Notes: generated by a model not told the origin, from the letters alone. Numbered from the stretch's first letter, positions 1-9,738 are shown. The stretch: DNA of 64,000 nt from Sphingomonas sp. 7/4-4 (GCF_027941955.1 NZ_CP115960.1:2728001-2792000); one strand, 5' to 3'. Program-made: numbers and translations.

Positions 1-35
1 CAACAAGACCTACCCCTGCCCGATGGTATAGCCAC

Positions 36-1092
36 TCAGCCCGTCATCCCCATCGCCACCAGGATCAGCAGGAAGAGCACCAGCACGATCGTGATGAACC
101 AGGTGAGCACCATCGCGCGCAGCACCGCCGACCACCAGCGCAGCTGATAGGCCTGCTTGAGCTGCCGGGTGATGTGGAGGAACGGGATAAACACGCCCGC
201 CGTGCCCAGCCAGCCCGAGGGCACTCCCAATTGCGCCGCCAGCGTGATCACGATGAACAGCAGCGACATGAACGCGATCGAATAGATGATGAAGACCGCG
301 TGGTCGTAGAGCTTGTACTGGCGCTTCCAGAAGAACAGCAGCCAGAGGAACGGCAGCGACAACGGGATCAGCAGCCACGAGAATTTGTAGACGCTCGACT
401 GGAGCTTGTAGATCATCAGCGCGGGGTTTTGCTGCCACTTCTCGATGCCGTGATCGAGCGCGTACCAGCCGGTATGCGCGACATTGACCTCGACCGGATC
501 TTCCTTGAGTGCCTTGGCGGCGCTGTCGAGGTCTTTCAGCCGCGCATCGGCTTCGGCGAGGTCCTTGACCGCGTCCGCGCGGTCATCGGCATCGAGATCG
601 GCGTCCCGGGTCTGGCGCAACGCCTTCTCCCGCTGCTTCTCGACCTGGCCCCGCTCGGTCTTGATCGCCGCGAGCGGATAGGTGTTGACGCCGCGCATGT
701 CGGTCGGGGGTGAAATCCCCGCGAACGAGAACACCGCGAACATCGCGAAGATCGAGAAGAGGAAGATCGCCATCGGCGAGACGAAGCGCGCGCGCTCCCC
801 GCGACATAGCGCCGGGTGAGATCGCCCGGGCGCCATGCGAGCAGCGGCAGCGTACGCCAGAACTTGCCTTCGAAGTGGAACACGCCGTGGACGATCTCGT
901 GCCCGACCGCGCCGAGCGAACGATGGACGTGGCCCGATTGTCCGCAATGATGGCAATGCGCACCGATCAGCGCGGTGCCGCAATTGAGGCACATCCGGTG
1001 CCCATGTGGTTGCCCCTCGCCGGCCCGCGGCTCCAGCGCGCGGCCCAGCAATCCTCCGGTGACGATTTCGCCGGCTGCTTCGAATTCCCCAT
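36..1092 (-). CDS. DUF3667 family membrane protein (two frameshifts)
   Basis: The N-terminal part, read from 994 downward, has two CxxC pairs (CLNC and CHHC) like a zinc ribbon, then a conserved stretch ending in the GDLTRRY motif. The C-terminal half holds a charged coiled-coil-like segment between hydrophobic helices and about four membrane segments before the stop at 36. This order matches the DUF3667 family, whose role is unknown. Two single-base losses interrupt it. A C run at 797-800 shifts the frame in the middle. A second C run at 1087-1090 removes the frame of the ATG at 1092, which would otherwise give MGEFEAAGE leading straight into the cysteine motif. With both bases restored the length is a multiple of three (1059). 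It diverges from proA. Confidence 0.75.
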
Positions 1093-1138
1093 GTGCGACG
1101 CCTACCAGCTTGCACCAAGTCGTGCTAGCGGGTGCAGC

Positions 1139-2398
1139 ATGGCCGATGCCGATATCCAGATGCTGATCGCAGACATAGCCGCGCGGGCCCGCACCGCCTC
1201 GCGCCGGCTTGCCGCGATGACCAGCGACCAGAAGAGCCGCGCATTGCTCGCGGCCGCAGCAGCGATCCGCGAGGCGAGCGACGCGATCGTCGCGGCCAAT
1301 GCCGAGGACATGGCCGCGGCCGAAGCCTCGGGGCTGTCGGGTGCGCTGCTCGATCGGCTCCGGCTCGATGCCGGACGCGTCGAGGCGACCGCAGCAGGCG
1401 TCGAGGCCGTCGCCCGACTCGACGATCCGGTCGGCAAGGTGATCGAACGCGTCGAGCGCCCCAACGGGCTGGTGCTGACCCGCGTGCGCATCCCGATCGG
1501 CGTGATCGGCATCATCTATGAGAGCCGCCCCAACGTCACCGCCGATGCCGGCGCACTCTGTGCGATGTCCGGCAATGCCGCGATCCTGCGCGGCGGCTCG
1601 GAAGCGATTCGCAGCAATCGCGCGATCCATGCCGCCCTGGCCAAGGGCCTCGAGGCCGGCGGGATGCCCGCCGATGCGGTCCAGCTCGTCCCGGTCACCG
1701 ATCGCGCCGCAGTGGGCGCGATACTGACTGCCGAGGGCGCGATCGACATGGTCGTGCCGCGCGGCGGCAAGGGCCTCGTCGCGCGCGTCCAGGCCGAAGC
1801 GCGCGTGCCCGTGCTCGCGCATCTCGACGGGCTCAACCACACCTTTATCGACCGTGCCGCCGATCCCGCGATGGCCCGGGAGCTGGCGCTCAACGCCAAG
1901 ATGCGCCGCACCGGTATCTGCGGCGCGACCGAGACGCTGCTGATCGACCGCGGCTTCGGCGATCCCGCGCCGGTCCTCGCCGCGCTCGCCGATGCCGGCT
2001 GCGAGCTGCGCGGCGATGCCGAAATCCAGGCGATCGAGCCGCGGGCGCTGCCGGTGGAATGCGGCGACTGGGACACCGAATATCTCGACGCGATCCTCTC
2101 GGTGAAGCTGGTCGACGGCGCCGACGAAGCGATGGCGCATATCGCCGCGCACGGATCGCACCACACCGACGCGATCGTCACCGGGGATGCGGGCACTGCC
2201 GAACGCTTCCTCGCGCAAGTCGACAGCGCGATCGTGATGTGGAACGCCTCGACGCAATTCGCCGACGGCGGCGAGTTCGGCCTCGGCGCCGAGATCGGCA
2301 TCTCCACCGGCCGCCTCCACGCCCGCGGCCCGGTCGCGCTCGAGGGGCTGACGACGTATAAATGGGTGGTGCGCGGGACCGGCCAGGCGCGGCCTTGA
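1139..2398 (+). CDS. proA: Gamma-glutamyl phosphate reductase
   Basis: Cytoplasmic enzyme of proline synthesis; it reduces gamma-glutamyl phosphate to glutamate semialdehyde with NADPH. The 419-residue length is normal for ProA. The aldehyde-dehydrogenase-like fold shows the [17 protein letters not shown] segment near residue 120, a PRGGKGL loop near 205, and the catalytic cysteine in [11 protein letters not shown] (about Cys261). A longer reading frame continues upstream, but ATG 1139 fits the usual ProA N-terminus. proB is not next to it; the following genes are a toxin-antitoxin pair and nadD. In many alphaproteobacteria proA and nadD are neighbours, so the toxin-antitoxin pair looks inserted between them. 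No frameshift. Confidence 0.96.
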   Translation: MADADIQMLIADIAARARTASRRLAAMTSDQKSRALLAAAAAIREASDAIVAANAEDMAAAEASGLSGALLDRLRLDAGRVEATAAGVEAVARLDDPVGKVIERVERPNGLVLTRVRIPIGVIGIIYESRPNVTADAGALCAMSGNAAILRGGSEAIRSNRAIHAALAKGLEAGGMPADAVQLVPVTDRAAVGAILTAEGAIDMVVPRGGKGLVARVQAEARVPVLAHLDGLNHTFIDRAADPAMARELALNAKMRRTGICGATETLLIDRGFGDPAPVLAALADAGCELRGDAEIQAIEPRALPVECGDWDTEYLDAILSVKLVDGADEAMAHIAAHGSHHTDAIVTGDAGTAERFLAQVDSAIVMWNASTQFADGGEFGLGAEIGISTGRLHARGPVALEGLTTYKWVVRGTGQARP

Positions 2399-2413
2399 AC
2401 GCGACGTATCACT

Positions 2414-2421
2414 TGTATACA
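2414..2421 (+). promoter_or_regulatory. Palindromic operator-like site before the toxin-antitoxin pair
   Basis: The 8-bp perfect palindrome TGTATACA lies 8 bp before the antitoxin start, in a short AT-rich stretch unlike its surroundings. Ribbon-helix-helix antitoxins typically bind such short palindromes and repress their own operon. The position is seen; the operator role is inferred. Confidence 0.45.
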
Positions 2422-2429
2422 TTCGTTGC

Positions 2430-2681
2430 ATGAAGACTTCGGTTGTCACTGCCCGCCTCGACCCGGAGACGCTCGCCGCCCTGGATCAGCTCGCCGAACA
2501 TCATGAGCGCTCGCGCGCCTGGCTCGTCGCCAAGGCGGTCACGCGATATGTGAAGGAAGAGAGCGAATTCCTCGCGTTCCTCCAGGAGGGTGAAGACGCC
2601 ATCGATCGCGGTGACTATGTCACGCACGAAGAGCTCGTCGCGGAAATTCAGGGAATGCGGCAGCGCAAGGACGCTGCTTGA
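2430..2681 (+). CDS. Ribbon-helix-helix antitoxin, ParD/CopG type
   Basis: An 83-residue protein. The N-terminal beta strand (TSVVTARLDPETLAALDQL) and following helix (ERSRAWLVAKAVTRYV) form a ribbon-helix-helix DNA-binding domain. The acidic C-terminal tail, with LQEGEDAIDRG and THEELVAEI, is the part that usually wraps around and neutralises the toxin. The stop overlaps the TTG start of the toxin gene by 4 bp, so the two are translationally coupled. Autoregulation through the palindrome just upstream is likely. The family assignment is firm; the exact ParD, RelB or other subclass is not. Confidence 0.88.
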   Translation: MKTSVVTARLDPETLAALDQLAEHHERSRAWLVAKAVTRYVKEESEFLAFLQEGEDAIDRGDYVTHEELVAEIQGMRQRKDAA

Positions 2682-2968
2682 AACGCCTGATCTGGGCGGG
2701 GCCGGCGCGCCGCGATCTCTTTCGCATCGCCGCCGACGCGGGTGAACTGGACCGTGATCTCCCGCTCATTCTGCTGGAACGCGTCGAGAAGGCACCGCTG
2801 AAGTTGCTTGACTATCCCGGGATGGGAACCCCGCTCGGCAGCACGCGACTGCGCAAATGGCCGGTCCGGAAGACGCCCTTCATCCTCATTTATGCCGAAC
2901 GTGGCGATACGGTGGAGATTCGACGCGTGCTTCACGCCGCCTCGGACTGGCTTGCGCTCTTTTCATGA
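2678..2968 (+). CDS. ParE/RelE-superfamily toxin
   Basis: A 96-residue protein starting at TTG 2678, inside the antitoxin stop. It has the RelE/ParE layout: an N-terminal helix pair ([14 protein letters not shown]), a central [21 protein letters not shown] region, and the C-terminal strand pair [23 protein letters not shown]. These plasmid-stabilisation-type proteins are ParE-like, and ParE targets DNA gyrase; RelE instead cleaves mRNA on the ribosome. The target here cannot be read from sequence. Its stop overlaps the ATG of nadD by 4 bp (ATGA), so an addiction module is transcriptionally and perhaps translationally joined to an essential gene. Confidence 0.87.
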   Translation: MKRLIWAGPARRDLFRIAADAGELDRDLPLILLERVEKAPLKLLDYPGMGTPLGSTRLRKWPVRKTPFILIYAERGDTVEIRRVLHAASDWLALFS

Positions 2969-3623
2969 AACGCATCGGCCTGCTCGGCGGCTCGTTCAAT
3001 CCCGCCCATCGCGGACACCGCAAGCTCTCGCTCCATGCAATCCGCGCGCTCGGGCTCGACGAGGTGTGGTGGCTGGTCTCCCCGGCAATCCGCTCAAGGA
3101 CAAAGCGGGAATGGCGCCGTTCAAGGCGCGCATGGCCTCGGCACAGAGGATGGCGCGCCACGCACCGATCCGCGTCACGGATATCGAGAAGCGGCTCAGG
3201 ACGCGCTATACCGCCGATACGCTGGATCGGCTGCCGCGCATCTTCCCCAAACATCGCTTCATCTGGCTGATGGGCGCCGACAATCTTGCCCAATTCGATC
3301 AATGGGAGCGGTGGCGCGACATTGCGCGACAGGTTCCGATTGCGGTGATTGCACGTCCAGGCTATGATGCACGCGCTCACGCTAGTCCCGCGATGAGTTG
3401 GCTGCGGCGCGCTGTGCGGCCCGCAGGCCAGGCGAAGAAATGGACGAGTTGGAGATTGCCGGCCCTCGTGCTGCTGCGCTTTCGCCCCGATCCGACTTCG
3501 GCGACCCGCATCCGCGCCGCCGACCCTGCCTGGCACCGGCACTTTCCGAACGCGCGTTCGATATCCATATCGGCGCCGTCCGTGCCGTCTCCACCGTCGC
3601 GCACAGACATGTCGCAACCCTGA
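2965..3623 (+). CDS. nadD: Nicotinate-nucleotide adenylyltransferase (frameshift)
   Basis: NadD adenylates nicotinate mononucleotide in NAD synthesis and is normally essential. The start shows [14 protein letters not shown], with the nucleotidyltransferase histidines H15 and H18. Downstream are the [16 protein letters not shown] motif and, near the C-terminus, TSATRIR, the equivalent of the family ISSTxIR motif. The frame breaks at 3080-3083, where one C is missing from [10 protein letters not shown]. Restoring it gives 660 bp, 219 residues, the usual length. The ATG overlaps the toxin stop. rsfS follows 9 bp after the stop, a standard neighbour. Confidence 0.93.
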
Positions 3624-3632
3624 GGAATTAAC

Positions 3633-4013
3633 TTGGCCACTTCCCCCAATGTGCAGCGCGTCCCCGGTGCCGATGGCGTCGAGGCATTGCATGCACTCGT
3701 GATGACTTCGCTCGACGACGATCAGGCGGTCGAAACCGTCTCGATCCCGCTCGCCGGCAAGAGCAGCATCGCCGACTATATGGTCGTCGCCTCCGGGCGC
3801 TCGACGCGCCAGGTGGCATCGATGGCGACCAAGCTCGCCGAGAAGATCAAGGCCGAGTTCGGCCGGAGCCCACGCGTCGAAGGCCTGCCCACCGCCGATT
3901 GGGTGCTGATCGACGCGGGCGACGTGATCGTCCATCTGTTCCGCCCCGAAGTGCGCACCTTCTACAATCTCGAGCGGATGTGGTCGTTCGGGGAAAACGC
4001 AGGGCAGGCGTAG
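3633..4013 (+). CDS. rsfS: Ribosome silencing factor RsfS
   Basis: RsfS (YbeB/Iojap family) binds ribosomal protein uL14 and prevents subunit joining when nutrients are short. The 126-residue protein has the family core: a helix near residue 20, the IADYMVVASGRSTRQ segment, then GLPTADWVLIDAGDVIVHLF and RTFYNLERMW. The start is TTG 3633, chosen because GAGGAA at 3622-3627 sits at correct ribosome-binding distance and no ATG is available. Gene order nadD-rsfS-rlmH is widely conserved. Confidence 0.95.
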   Translation: MATSPNVQRVPGADGVEALHALVMTSLDDDQAVETVSIPLAGKSSIADYMVVASGRSTRQVASMATKLAEKIKAEFGRSPRVEGLPTADWVLIDAGDVIVHLFRPEVRTFYNLERMWSFGENAGQA

Positions 4014-4049
4014 TTTGCGGTTGAAGGCCCGTCCTGCGACCGAAGTCTA

Positions 4050-4472
4050 ATGCTGCTCCACATCGTCGCGCGCGGGCGCATCGGGCGCGGGCCCGAGGCC
4101 GAGCTGGTCGAGCGCTATCTGAAGCGCGTCGCGTGGCCGACCAGGATCACCGAGCTTCCCGACACCAGCGGCAGGATGCCCGAACAGGCGCCGGGCACGC
4201 GGATCGTCATGCTCGACGAGACCGGTGAAAACCTGCCTTCGCGCGTGCTGGCGGAGAAACTCGGGCGCTGGCGCGACGACGGGGTGCGCGAGACGCGGTT
4301 CCTGATCGGCGCGGCGGACGGCTTCGACGATGCCCAGCGCGCGCAGGCCGACCTGCTCGTCTCGTTCGGGCGCGCGACCTGGCCGCATCTGATGGCGCGC
4401 GCGATGCTCGCCGAGCAATTGTGGCGCGCCACCTCGATCCTTGCCAATCATCCCTATCACCGCGAAGGGTGA
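4050..4472 (+). CDS. rlmH: 23S rRNA pseudouridine-1915 N3-methyltransferase
   Basis: RlmH is a SPOUT-class methyltransferase that uses SAM to methylate pseudouridine 1915 in helix 69 of 23S rRNA. The 140-residue protein contains the trefoil-knot elements TRFLIGAADGFDDAQR (glycine-rich SAM loop), LLVSFGRATWPHLMARAMLAEQ and the C-terminal ANHPYHREG, with the conserved tyrosine and histidine of the RlmH family. It stands between rsfS and an EnvC-like gene, as in related sphingomonads. Confidence 0.95.
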   Translation: MLLHIVARGRIGRGPEAELVERYLKRVAWPTRITELPDTSGRMPEQAPGTRIVMLDETGENLPSRVLAEKLGRWRDDGVRETRFLIGAADGFDDAQRAQADLLVSFGRATWPHLMARAMLAEQLWRATSILANHPYHREG

Positions 4473-4475
4473 GCC

Positions 4476-5648
4476 ATGGGACCCGCGCGGAGCACCGCCA
4501 CCGCTGTCGCACTGCTGGCGATGCTCGCCGCGGGAAGCATGGCGGGCGCGCAGCAGTTGCGCGAGCAGCAGGTTCGGCTGACATCGGCGAAAGCGGCCTC
4601 CAATGCCGCGCAGGCGCGCGCACAGGCGCTCGAGGCCGCCGCCGCCAACGAGCGCGATCAGGCCCTACAGGCACGCGCGCAGGAAGCCGCAGCCGCCGAA
4701 CGCATCAAGGCCGCCGAGGCCGACATCATCGCCGCCGAGGCGCGAGATCGCGATCGTCGATCGGCTGCTCGCGGGGCAGCGCAGCCAGGTCGCCGAGCGG
4801 CAGGGCCCGGTGGTGCGGCTGATCGCGGCGCTGCAGTCGATGGCGCGCCGCCCCGCGGTGCTCGGGCTCATCCAGCCCGGCTCGACCGAAGACATGGTCC
4901 ATGTCCGCGCCGTTTTGGGCACCACCATGCCGGTGGTCGAGCGGCGCACCGCCGAAGTCCGCGCCGAACTTGCCCGCGTCCAACAGCTTCGCGCCAATGC
5001 CGGGACGGCGGTAAAGAGCCTGCGCGACGGCCGGGCGCGGCTCGAGGCGGAGCGTATCGGGCTGGTCCGGCTCGAGGCCGAGCATCGCGCACGCTCGCAG
5101 GAACTGGGCCGGAGCGCGCTGGTCGAATCGGACCGCGCGCTCGCGCTCGGCGAACGTGCGCGCGAGATCGTCGACCAGATGGAGACGCAAGGCGAGGCCG
5201 AGCAGATACAGGGGGCATTGCTCGCCCTCCCGGCCCGCTGCCGCGCCCCGATGCCCAATCCTCGCCGACGGCTGCGAAGCGGGTGGCGGCCTATCGCCTG
5301 CCGGTGACCGGGCAACTCGTCACCGGCCTTGGCGAGCTCTCCGCCACCGGCGTCCGCGCCCGCGGCCTCACGCTGGCCACCGTTCCCAATGCCCGCGCCA
5401 TCGCGCCTGCCGGGGGACGCATCGTCTATGCCGGGCCGTTTCGCGCCTATCGCGGCGTGATCATCATCGATCACGGCAATGGCTGGACCTCGCTGATCGC
5501 GGGGCTCGGTGGGCTGGCAGTGCGGGTCGGCGATCAGGTTTCGCCGGGTCAGTTGATCGGGCGGGCGCCCGGCGCGGGCGATCCCCGGGTGACGATCGAG
5601 CTGCGCCGTCGCGGGCAGCCGATGGACCTCACGCAATTGCTCGACTGA
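4476..5648 (+). CDS. EnvC-like murein hydrolase activator (two frameshifts)
   Basis: Exported coiled-coil protein with a C-terminal LytM/M23-like domain. EnvC-type proteins activate amidases at the division site and do not cut peptidoglycan themselves. A signal peptide (ALLAMLAAGSMAGAQQ) is followed by alanine-rich heptads to about residue 210. The end domain reads GGRIVYAGPFRAYRG, IIIDHGNGWTSLIAG and VGDQVSPGQLIG. It lacks the full zinc set of active M23 peptidases, as in EnvC. The frame moves at about 4741-4744 (two bases missing or one extra in a CG repeat) and back at about 5229-5231 (one C missing). Start ATG 4476 is 3 bp after rlmH. ctpA follows. Confidence 0.82.
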   Translation: MGPARSTATAVALLAMLAAGSMAGAQQLREQQVRLTSAKAASNAAQARAQALEAAAANERDQALQARAQEAAAAERIKAAEADIIAAEARDRDRRSAARGAAQPGRRAAGPGGAADRGAAVDGAPPRGARAHPARLDRRHGPCPRRFGHHHAGGRAAHRRSPRRTCPRPTASRQCRDGGKEPARRPGAARGGAYRAGPARGRASRTLAGTGPERAGRIGPRARARRTCARDRRPDGDARRGRADTGGIARPPGPLPRPDAQSSPTAAKRVAAYRLPVTGQLVTGLGELSATGVRARGLTLATVPNARAIAPAGGRIVYAGPFRAYRGVIIIDHGNGWTSLIAGLGGLAVRVGDQVSPGQLIGRAPGAGDPRVTIELRRRGQPMDLTQLLD

Positions 5649-5710
5649 CAGGCCGTGGAAATGCCGTTATCCTGCACTAGATTACCACGCTTGTTTCCGT
5701 CGAAGGTAGT

Positions 5711-7044
5711 ATGATGCTTCGTCCGCTTCTCCAGGTCACTGCCGCAGTCAGCGCGCTCGCACTCGTCCCCATCGCCTCCGGCGCGATGGCGGGTGTCGAC
5801 ACCAACAGCTACCGCGAGCTCGACACCTTCATGGAAGTCTTCAACCAGGTGAAGGCGAACTATGTCGAGAAGGTCGACGATCAGACACTGATCAAGGGCG
5901 CGATCCAGGGCATGCTCGCCGCGCTCGACCCGCATTCAAGCTATGCCGACGGGCTCGATTTCGACAATCTCAAGATCCAGACCGACGGCAATTACGGCGG
6001 TCTCGGCCTCACCGTGACGCAGGAAGACGGCGCGGTGAAGGTGATCGCGCCCACCGAGGATACCCCCGCCGCACGCGCGGGCATCAAGTCGGGCGACTTC
6101 ATCACCCATCTCGACGGCAAGTTCATCGTCGGCGGTAGCCTCGACGAGGCAATCGAGCAGATGCGCGGCCAGCCCGGCACCAAGATCAACCTGACGGTCG
6201 TCCGCCCCGGCGCCGACAAGCCGCTCCAGTTCAGCCTCGTGCGCGAGATCATCGTGCAGAAGCCGGTGAAGTGGGAGGTCAAGAACGGCGTCGGCTATAT
6301 CAACATCAACACCTTCACCGCGCAGACCGGCGCCGACACGATCAAGGCGATCCAGGAATCGACAAGCAGCTCGGCCACAAACCGCTCGGCTATGTCGTCG
6401 ACCTGCGCGAAAATGGCGGCGGGCTGCTGAGCGAGGCGATCGCGGTCTCCGACGTGTTCCTCGGCCATGGCGAGATCGTCTCGCAGCGCGGCCGCGAGAA
6501 GAACGACATCGAGCGTTATTACGCCGAATCGATGGTCCCGGGCGATCTCGCCAAGGGATTGCCGGTGATCGTATTGGTCGATTCGGGCACCGCTTCGGCT
6601 TCCGAGATCGTCGCCGGCGCGCTGCAGGATCATCATCGCGGGCTGGTGATGGGCGTACGCAGCTTCGGCAAGGGATCGGTGCAGACCATCCTGCCGATGG
6701 GCCAGCGCGCCGCGCTGCGGCTCACCACCGCACGCTATTTCACGCCCTCGGGCCATTCGGTGCAGGAAGGCGGGATCAAGCCCGATCTGCTCGTGCCGCA
6801 GATCTCCGATCCCGATTACAAGGATCGCACGGTGATTCGCGAGGCGGACCTTCGGAAGCATTTGATCAACGCCGAGAAGGTCGACGACGCGACGCTCGAG
6901 GACGACGCGCGCACCGATCCGCGCTTCGCCCAGACCGCCGAGCAGCTCAAGAAGCAGGGCATCGAGGACTTCCAGCTCCATTATGCGCTGCAGACGATCG
7001 CCCGCTCGGGCGGCAAGCCCCAGGTCGCAGTCAAGGGCCGCTGA
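5711..7044 (+). CDS. ctpA: S41 carboxy-terminal processing peptidase (frameshift)
   Basis: Periplasmic tail-specific serine protease. After a signal peptide come the N-terminal helices, a PDZ domain at about residues 80-165 (NYGGLGLTVTQEDGAVKV to VVRPGADKPL), and the S41 catalytic domain. Catalytic serine and lysine are seen in VDSGTASASEIVAGAL and GVRSFGKGSVQ. The frame breaks near 6357, where one A or G is missing before IDKQLGHKPLG. With it the gene is 1335 bp, 444 residues, which is normal for CtpA. EnvC-like plus CtpA neighbours are common in alphaproteobacteria and fit a cell-wall processing cluster. Confidence 0.92.
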
Positions 7045-7047
7045 GGC

Positions 7048-7530
7048 GTGCGCAAGGACGGGCTCCGCACCGCGCGGCTGATCGCGCTCCTGCTGCCGGC
7101 CGCATTGCTGGCCGGGGCGTGGGGATCGCAATTGTTCGGGCTGGTGCCGTGCGAGATGTGCCACTGGCAGCGCTGGCCGCATTATGCCGCGGTGGGTGTC
7201 GCGGTGCTGGCCTTCGTGCCGTTGCCGCGTCCGGTGCAGATGCTGCTCGTGCTGTTCGCCGCGGTGCTGATCGCAGTCAGCGGTGCGATCGGCGTGTTCC
7301 ACGCCGGAGTCGAATATCATTGGTGGCAGGGTATCACCGCGTGCAGCGCGCCGGTGGTCCATGGCGACGCGATGGACATCCTCAACCAGGCACTTCGCCG
7401 ACCGCTCGTGCGTTGTGACGTACCGCAATGGACACTGTTCGGGATCAGCCTCGCGGGCTTCAACGCGATCCTCTCGCTGGGCGGAGCGGTGACGATCTTC
7501 GCGCTGGCGCCGCGAAAGGCGCGGCGATGA
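7048..7530 (+). CDS. dsbB: Disulfide bond formation protein B family
   Basis: Inner-membrane quinone reductase that reoxidises periplasmic DsbA. Four membrane segments are visible in 160 residues. The first periplasmic cysteine pair is C35-C38 (VPCEMCHWQRWPH, the DsbB CxxC signature). The second pair is C99 and C123 (ITACSA and VRCD). GTG 7048 is used as start, 3 bp after the ctpA stop. The stop overlaps the coq7 ATG (ATGA). Coupling to coq7 is logical because DsbB passes electrons to ubiquinone. Confidence 0.92.
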   Translation: MRKDGLRTARLIALLLPAALLAGAWGSQLFGLVPCEMCHWQRWPHYAAVGVAVLAFVPLPRPVQMLLVLFAAVLIAVSGAIGVFHAGVEYHWWQGITACSAPVVHGDAMDILNQALRRPLVRCDVPQWTLFGISLAGFNAILSLGGAVTIFALAPRKARR

Positions 7531-8060
7531 GCTGGAAGCCGGGCGATCGCCGCGAGGGCCATGACGCGATGGTCCGCGTCGATCAGGCCGGCGAATATGG
7601 CGCGACGCGCATCTATGCGGGGCAACTCGCGGTGATGGGCGATCGCACGCCGATGGCGCGCATGATCAACGGCATGGCCAATCAGGAAGAGCGCCACCGC
7701 GCGTTCTTCGACGCGATGATCGCGCGCCGCGGTGTTCGCCCCACCGCGCTGCAACCTTTCTGGAACGTCGCCGGTTTCGCATTGGGTGCCGTTACCGCAG
7801 CGATCGGTCCGTCCGCCGCAATGGCCTGTACCGCGGCGATCGAAACCGAGATCGACCTGCATTACCAGCGCCAGCTCGCGGAGTTGGGCGACGGCGATCC
7901 CGAATTGCGCGATGCCGTGGCGCAGTTTCGCGACGAGGAGATCGAGCATCGCGACACTGCGATCGCATCGGGCGCCGAGAATGCAGTGGCCTATCCCTTG
8001 CTCTCGGGATTGATCCGGATGGGCTGCCGCGCGGCCATTGCAGTATCGAAACGGATATGA
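7527..8060 (+). CDS. coq7: Demethoxyubiquinone hydroxylase
   Basis: Di-iron monooxygenase of ubiquinone synthesis, peripheral to the inner membrane. The 177 residues show two ferritin-like ExxH iron sites: VDQAGEYGA with EERHRAF, and AIETEIDLHY with DEEIEHRD. A hydrophobic helix (GFALGAVTAAIG) would dip into the membrane. The ATG at 7527 overlaps the dsbB stop. A longer upstream reading frame is a shadow of dsbB. The alphaproteobacterial Coq7 form is single-domain, as here. Confidence 0.95.
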   Translation: MSWKPGDRREGHDAMVRVDQAGEYGATRIYAGQLAVMGDRTPMARMINGMANQEERHRAFFDAMIARRGVRPTALQPFWNVAGFALGAVTAAIGPSAAMACTAAIETEIDLHYQRQLAELGDGDPELRDAVAQFRDEEIEHRDTAIASGAENAVAYPLLSGLIRMGCRAAIAVSKRI

Positions 8061-8108
8061 CAGGCCGGGTCAGGCGTTGAGGCGCCAGGACAGGCGCGAG
8101 GAGACAGC

Positions 8109-8519
8109 ATGATGCTCAAGCGGATCGTGATCGTGGCGGGGCTCGCCGCAGCGCCCCTGCTGGTACCGGCCGCGCAGGCGCAGAATGCCGTGCAGAACGG
8201 CGTGCTGGTCATCTATGGCGACGACAAATGCCCGACCAACGACAATGGCGACGAGATCGTCGTGTGCCAGCGGCTCGACGAGGGCGAGCGCTTCCGCATT
8301 CCGCAAACGCTGCGCGACCAATCGGTCCGCCCGCAGATACGCGAGAGCTGGGCCGTACGTTCGGAGGACGCGCTGGATACGGGCCGGACGGGCGGCGTCG
8401 GCAGCTGTTCGACGGTGGGCCCCGGCGGCTCCACCGGATGCTTCGTGCGCCAGGCCACCCGCGCGCGCGCCGAGACGCGGGCGCGTCGGGAAGAAGCCTC
8501 GAACCTGCCGCTGCCCTGA
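8109..8519 (+). CDS. Small secreted protein with DEIVVC motif, function unknown
   Basis: 136 residues with a clear signal peptide (IVIVAGLAAAPLLVPAAQAQ). The mature part has CPTNDNGDEIVVC, then GERFRIPQTLR, a glycine/serine stretch with two more cysteines (GSCSTVGPGGSTGC), and an arginine-rich end. Four cysteines suggest two disulfides in the periplasm, made with help from the nearby DsbB. The pattern D-E-I-V-V-C followed by R(F/Y)R(I/L)P occurs again in the protein at 61552-61884, so the two are related. I know this only as a recurrent hypothetical protein of sphingomonads. Confidence 0.75.
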   Translation: MMLKRIVIVAGLAAAPLLVPAAQAQNAVQNGVLVIYGDDKCPTNDNGDEIVVCQRLDEGERFRIPQTLRDQSVRPQIRESWAVRSEDALDTGRTGGVGSCSTVGPGGSTGCFVRQATRARAETRARREEASNLPLP

Positions 8520-8525
8520 ACGGGC

Positions 8526-9738
8526 TCAGGCCCTGCGCACCAGCCATGCCGGCGGATCGCGGACCACGCACTCGCCGATGATCCACAGCATCGCCGCGGC
8601 GCGGAAACTCGCGGCGATCGCGATGTGGAGCGGGGTGGTCGCCGGCCAGCCATGCTCCATCCCCGCGAACCACCAGAATTCGGCGAAATAGGCGGCCACG
8701 TCGCCCAGCACGAACAATGCGACCGGCCATAATCGCGGCGCGGTCATCAGCAGCAGCGGATAGAGCCACAGGTCGAATTGCGGTGAATAGACCTTGTTGG
8801 TCAGCATGAACCAGGCGAGCACCGGAGTGAACAGCACCCACAAATGCGTCCGATGCTTGCGCCAGCCAAAGCCCAGGATCAGCACGAAGCCGATGACGAA
8901 GGCGATCGCCGCGTAGCGATTGCGCTCCTCGATCAAGGTGAACCACCAGCCCATATTGGCCAGCACGTCCCATGTCGCCGCCGCCGTCCCCGACCGCCCC
9001 TGCGAGAAGCGGTAGAATTCGCTCCAGTTCTCGAACGCGAAGAGGGCGACCGGCAGGTTCACCAGCGCCCAGGCACCGATCGCCGCCGCCGACAGCGCGG
9101 CGGCGCGGAGCAGACGCTGCGCCCACGGCCGATCGTCGCCAAACAGCGCGCTCAGCCCGATCAGCGGCAGCGCGAGCACCGGAAACAGCTTCGCGGCGGT
9201 GCCGAGCCCGGCCGCGGCGGCCGCGGGCACCAGCCGCCCTTCGCGCGCGAGCAACATCGCACCGATCGCGAATACGGCCGCGGCCATGTCCCAATTATGC
9301 CCGACATAGAGGACGAGCGGCGGCGCCAGCGCCCACGCCCACAGCCTGCGCCGATCCATCCCGGCCTGCAGGAACAGCTTCAGCACCAAAGCCGCGAGCA
9401 GTCCGTTGGCGACCACCACCACGCCGAGGAAATGCCAGTCGCGCGCTCTCTCCGAACAGCAATCGCGCCGCGCCGCCTTCGACCCAGATCTGCGCGCCGG
9501 TGAGCACCGGATATTCCATCCGCGATTGGAAATAAGGCACCTTGCCCTCGGCGACCGCGCGGCCGTGCCAGAAGGGCATCACGTCGTTGTAGCAGCCGGT
9601 GGTATATTGCTCGGCATCGGTCCAGCCGCCGGGCACGCAATGCCCCTTGAACAGCCAGCCCGCGCCGATGGTGAGGGTCAGCGCGATCCACAGCCACGCC
9701 ACGCGCCAGTTCACATCGCGTGGAAGAGCCCAACCCAT
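8526..9738 (-). CDS. GT87/DUF2029-type polytopic glycosyltransferase (frameshift)
   Basis: A polytopic membrane protein with about ten hydrophobic segments. The first periplasmic loop carries DAEQYTTGCYNDVMPFW, FQSRMEYPVLTG is next, and LYVGHNWDMAA and GTAAKLFPVLALPLIG follow. These features match the DUF2029/GT87 family of polyprenyl-phosphate-mannose-dependent mannosyltransferases, which modify lipids or glycans on the outer face of the inner membrane. The true substrate is unknown. The frame shifts in a GAGAGA repeat near 9440-9447 (two bases missing or one extra). Together the two halves give about 404 residues. It is convergent with the small secreted protein gene. Confidence 0.75.
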
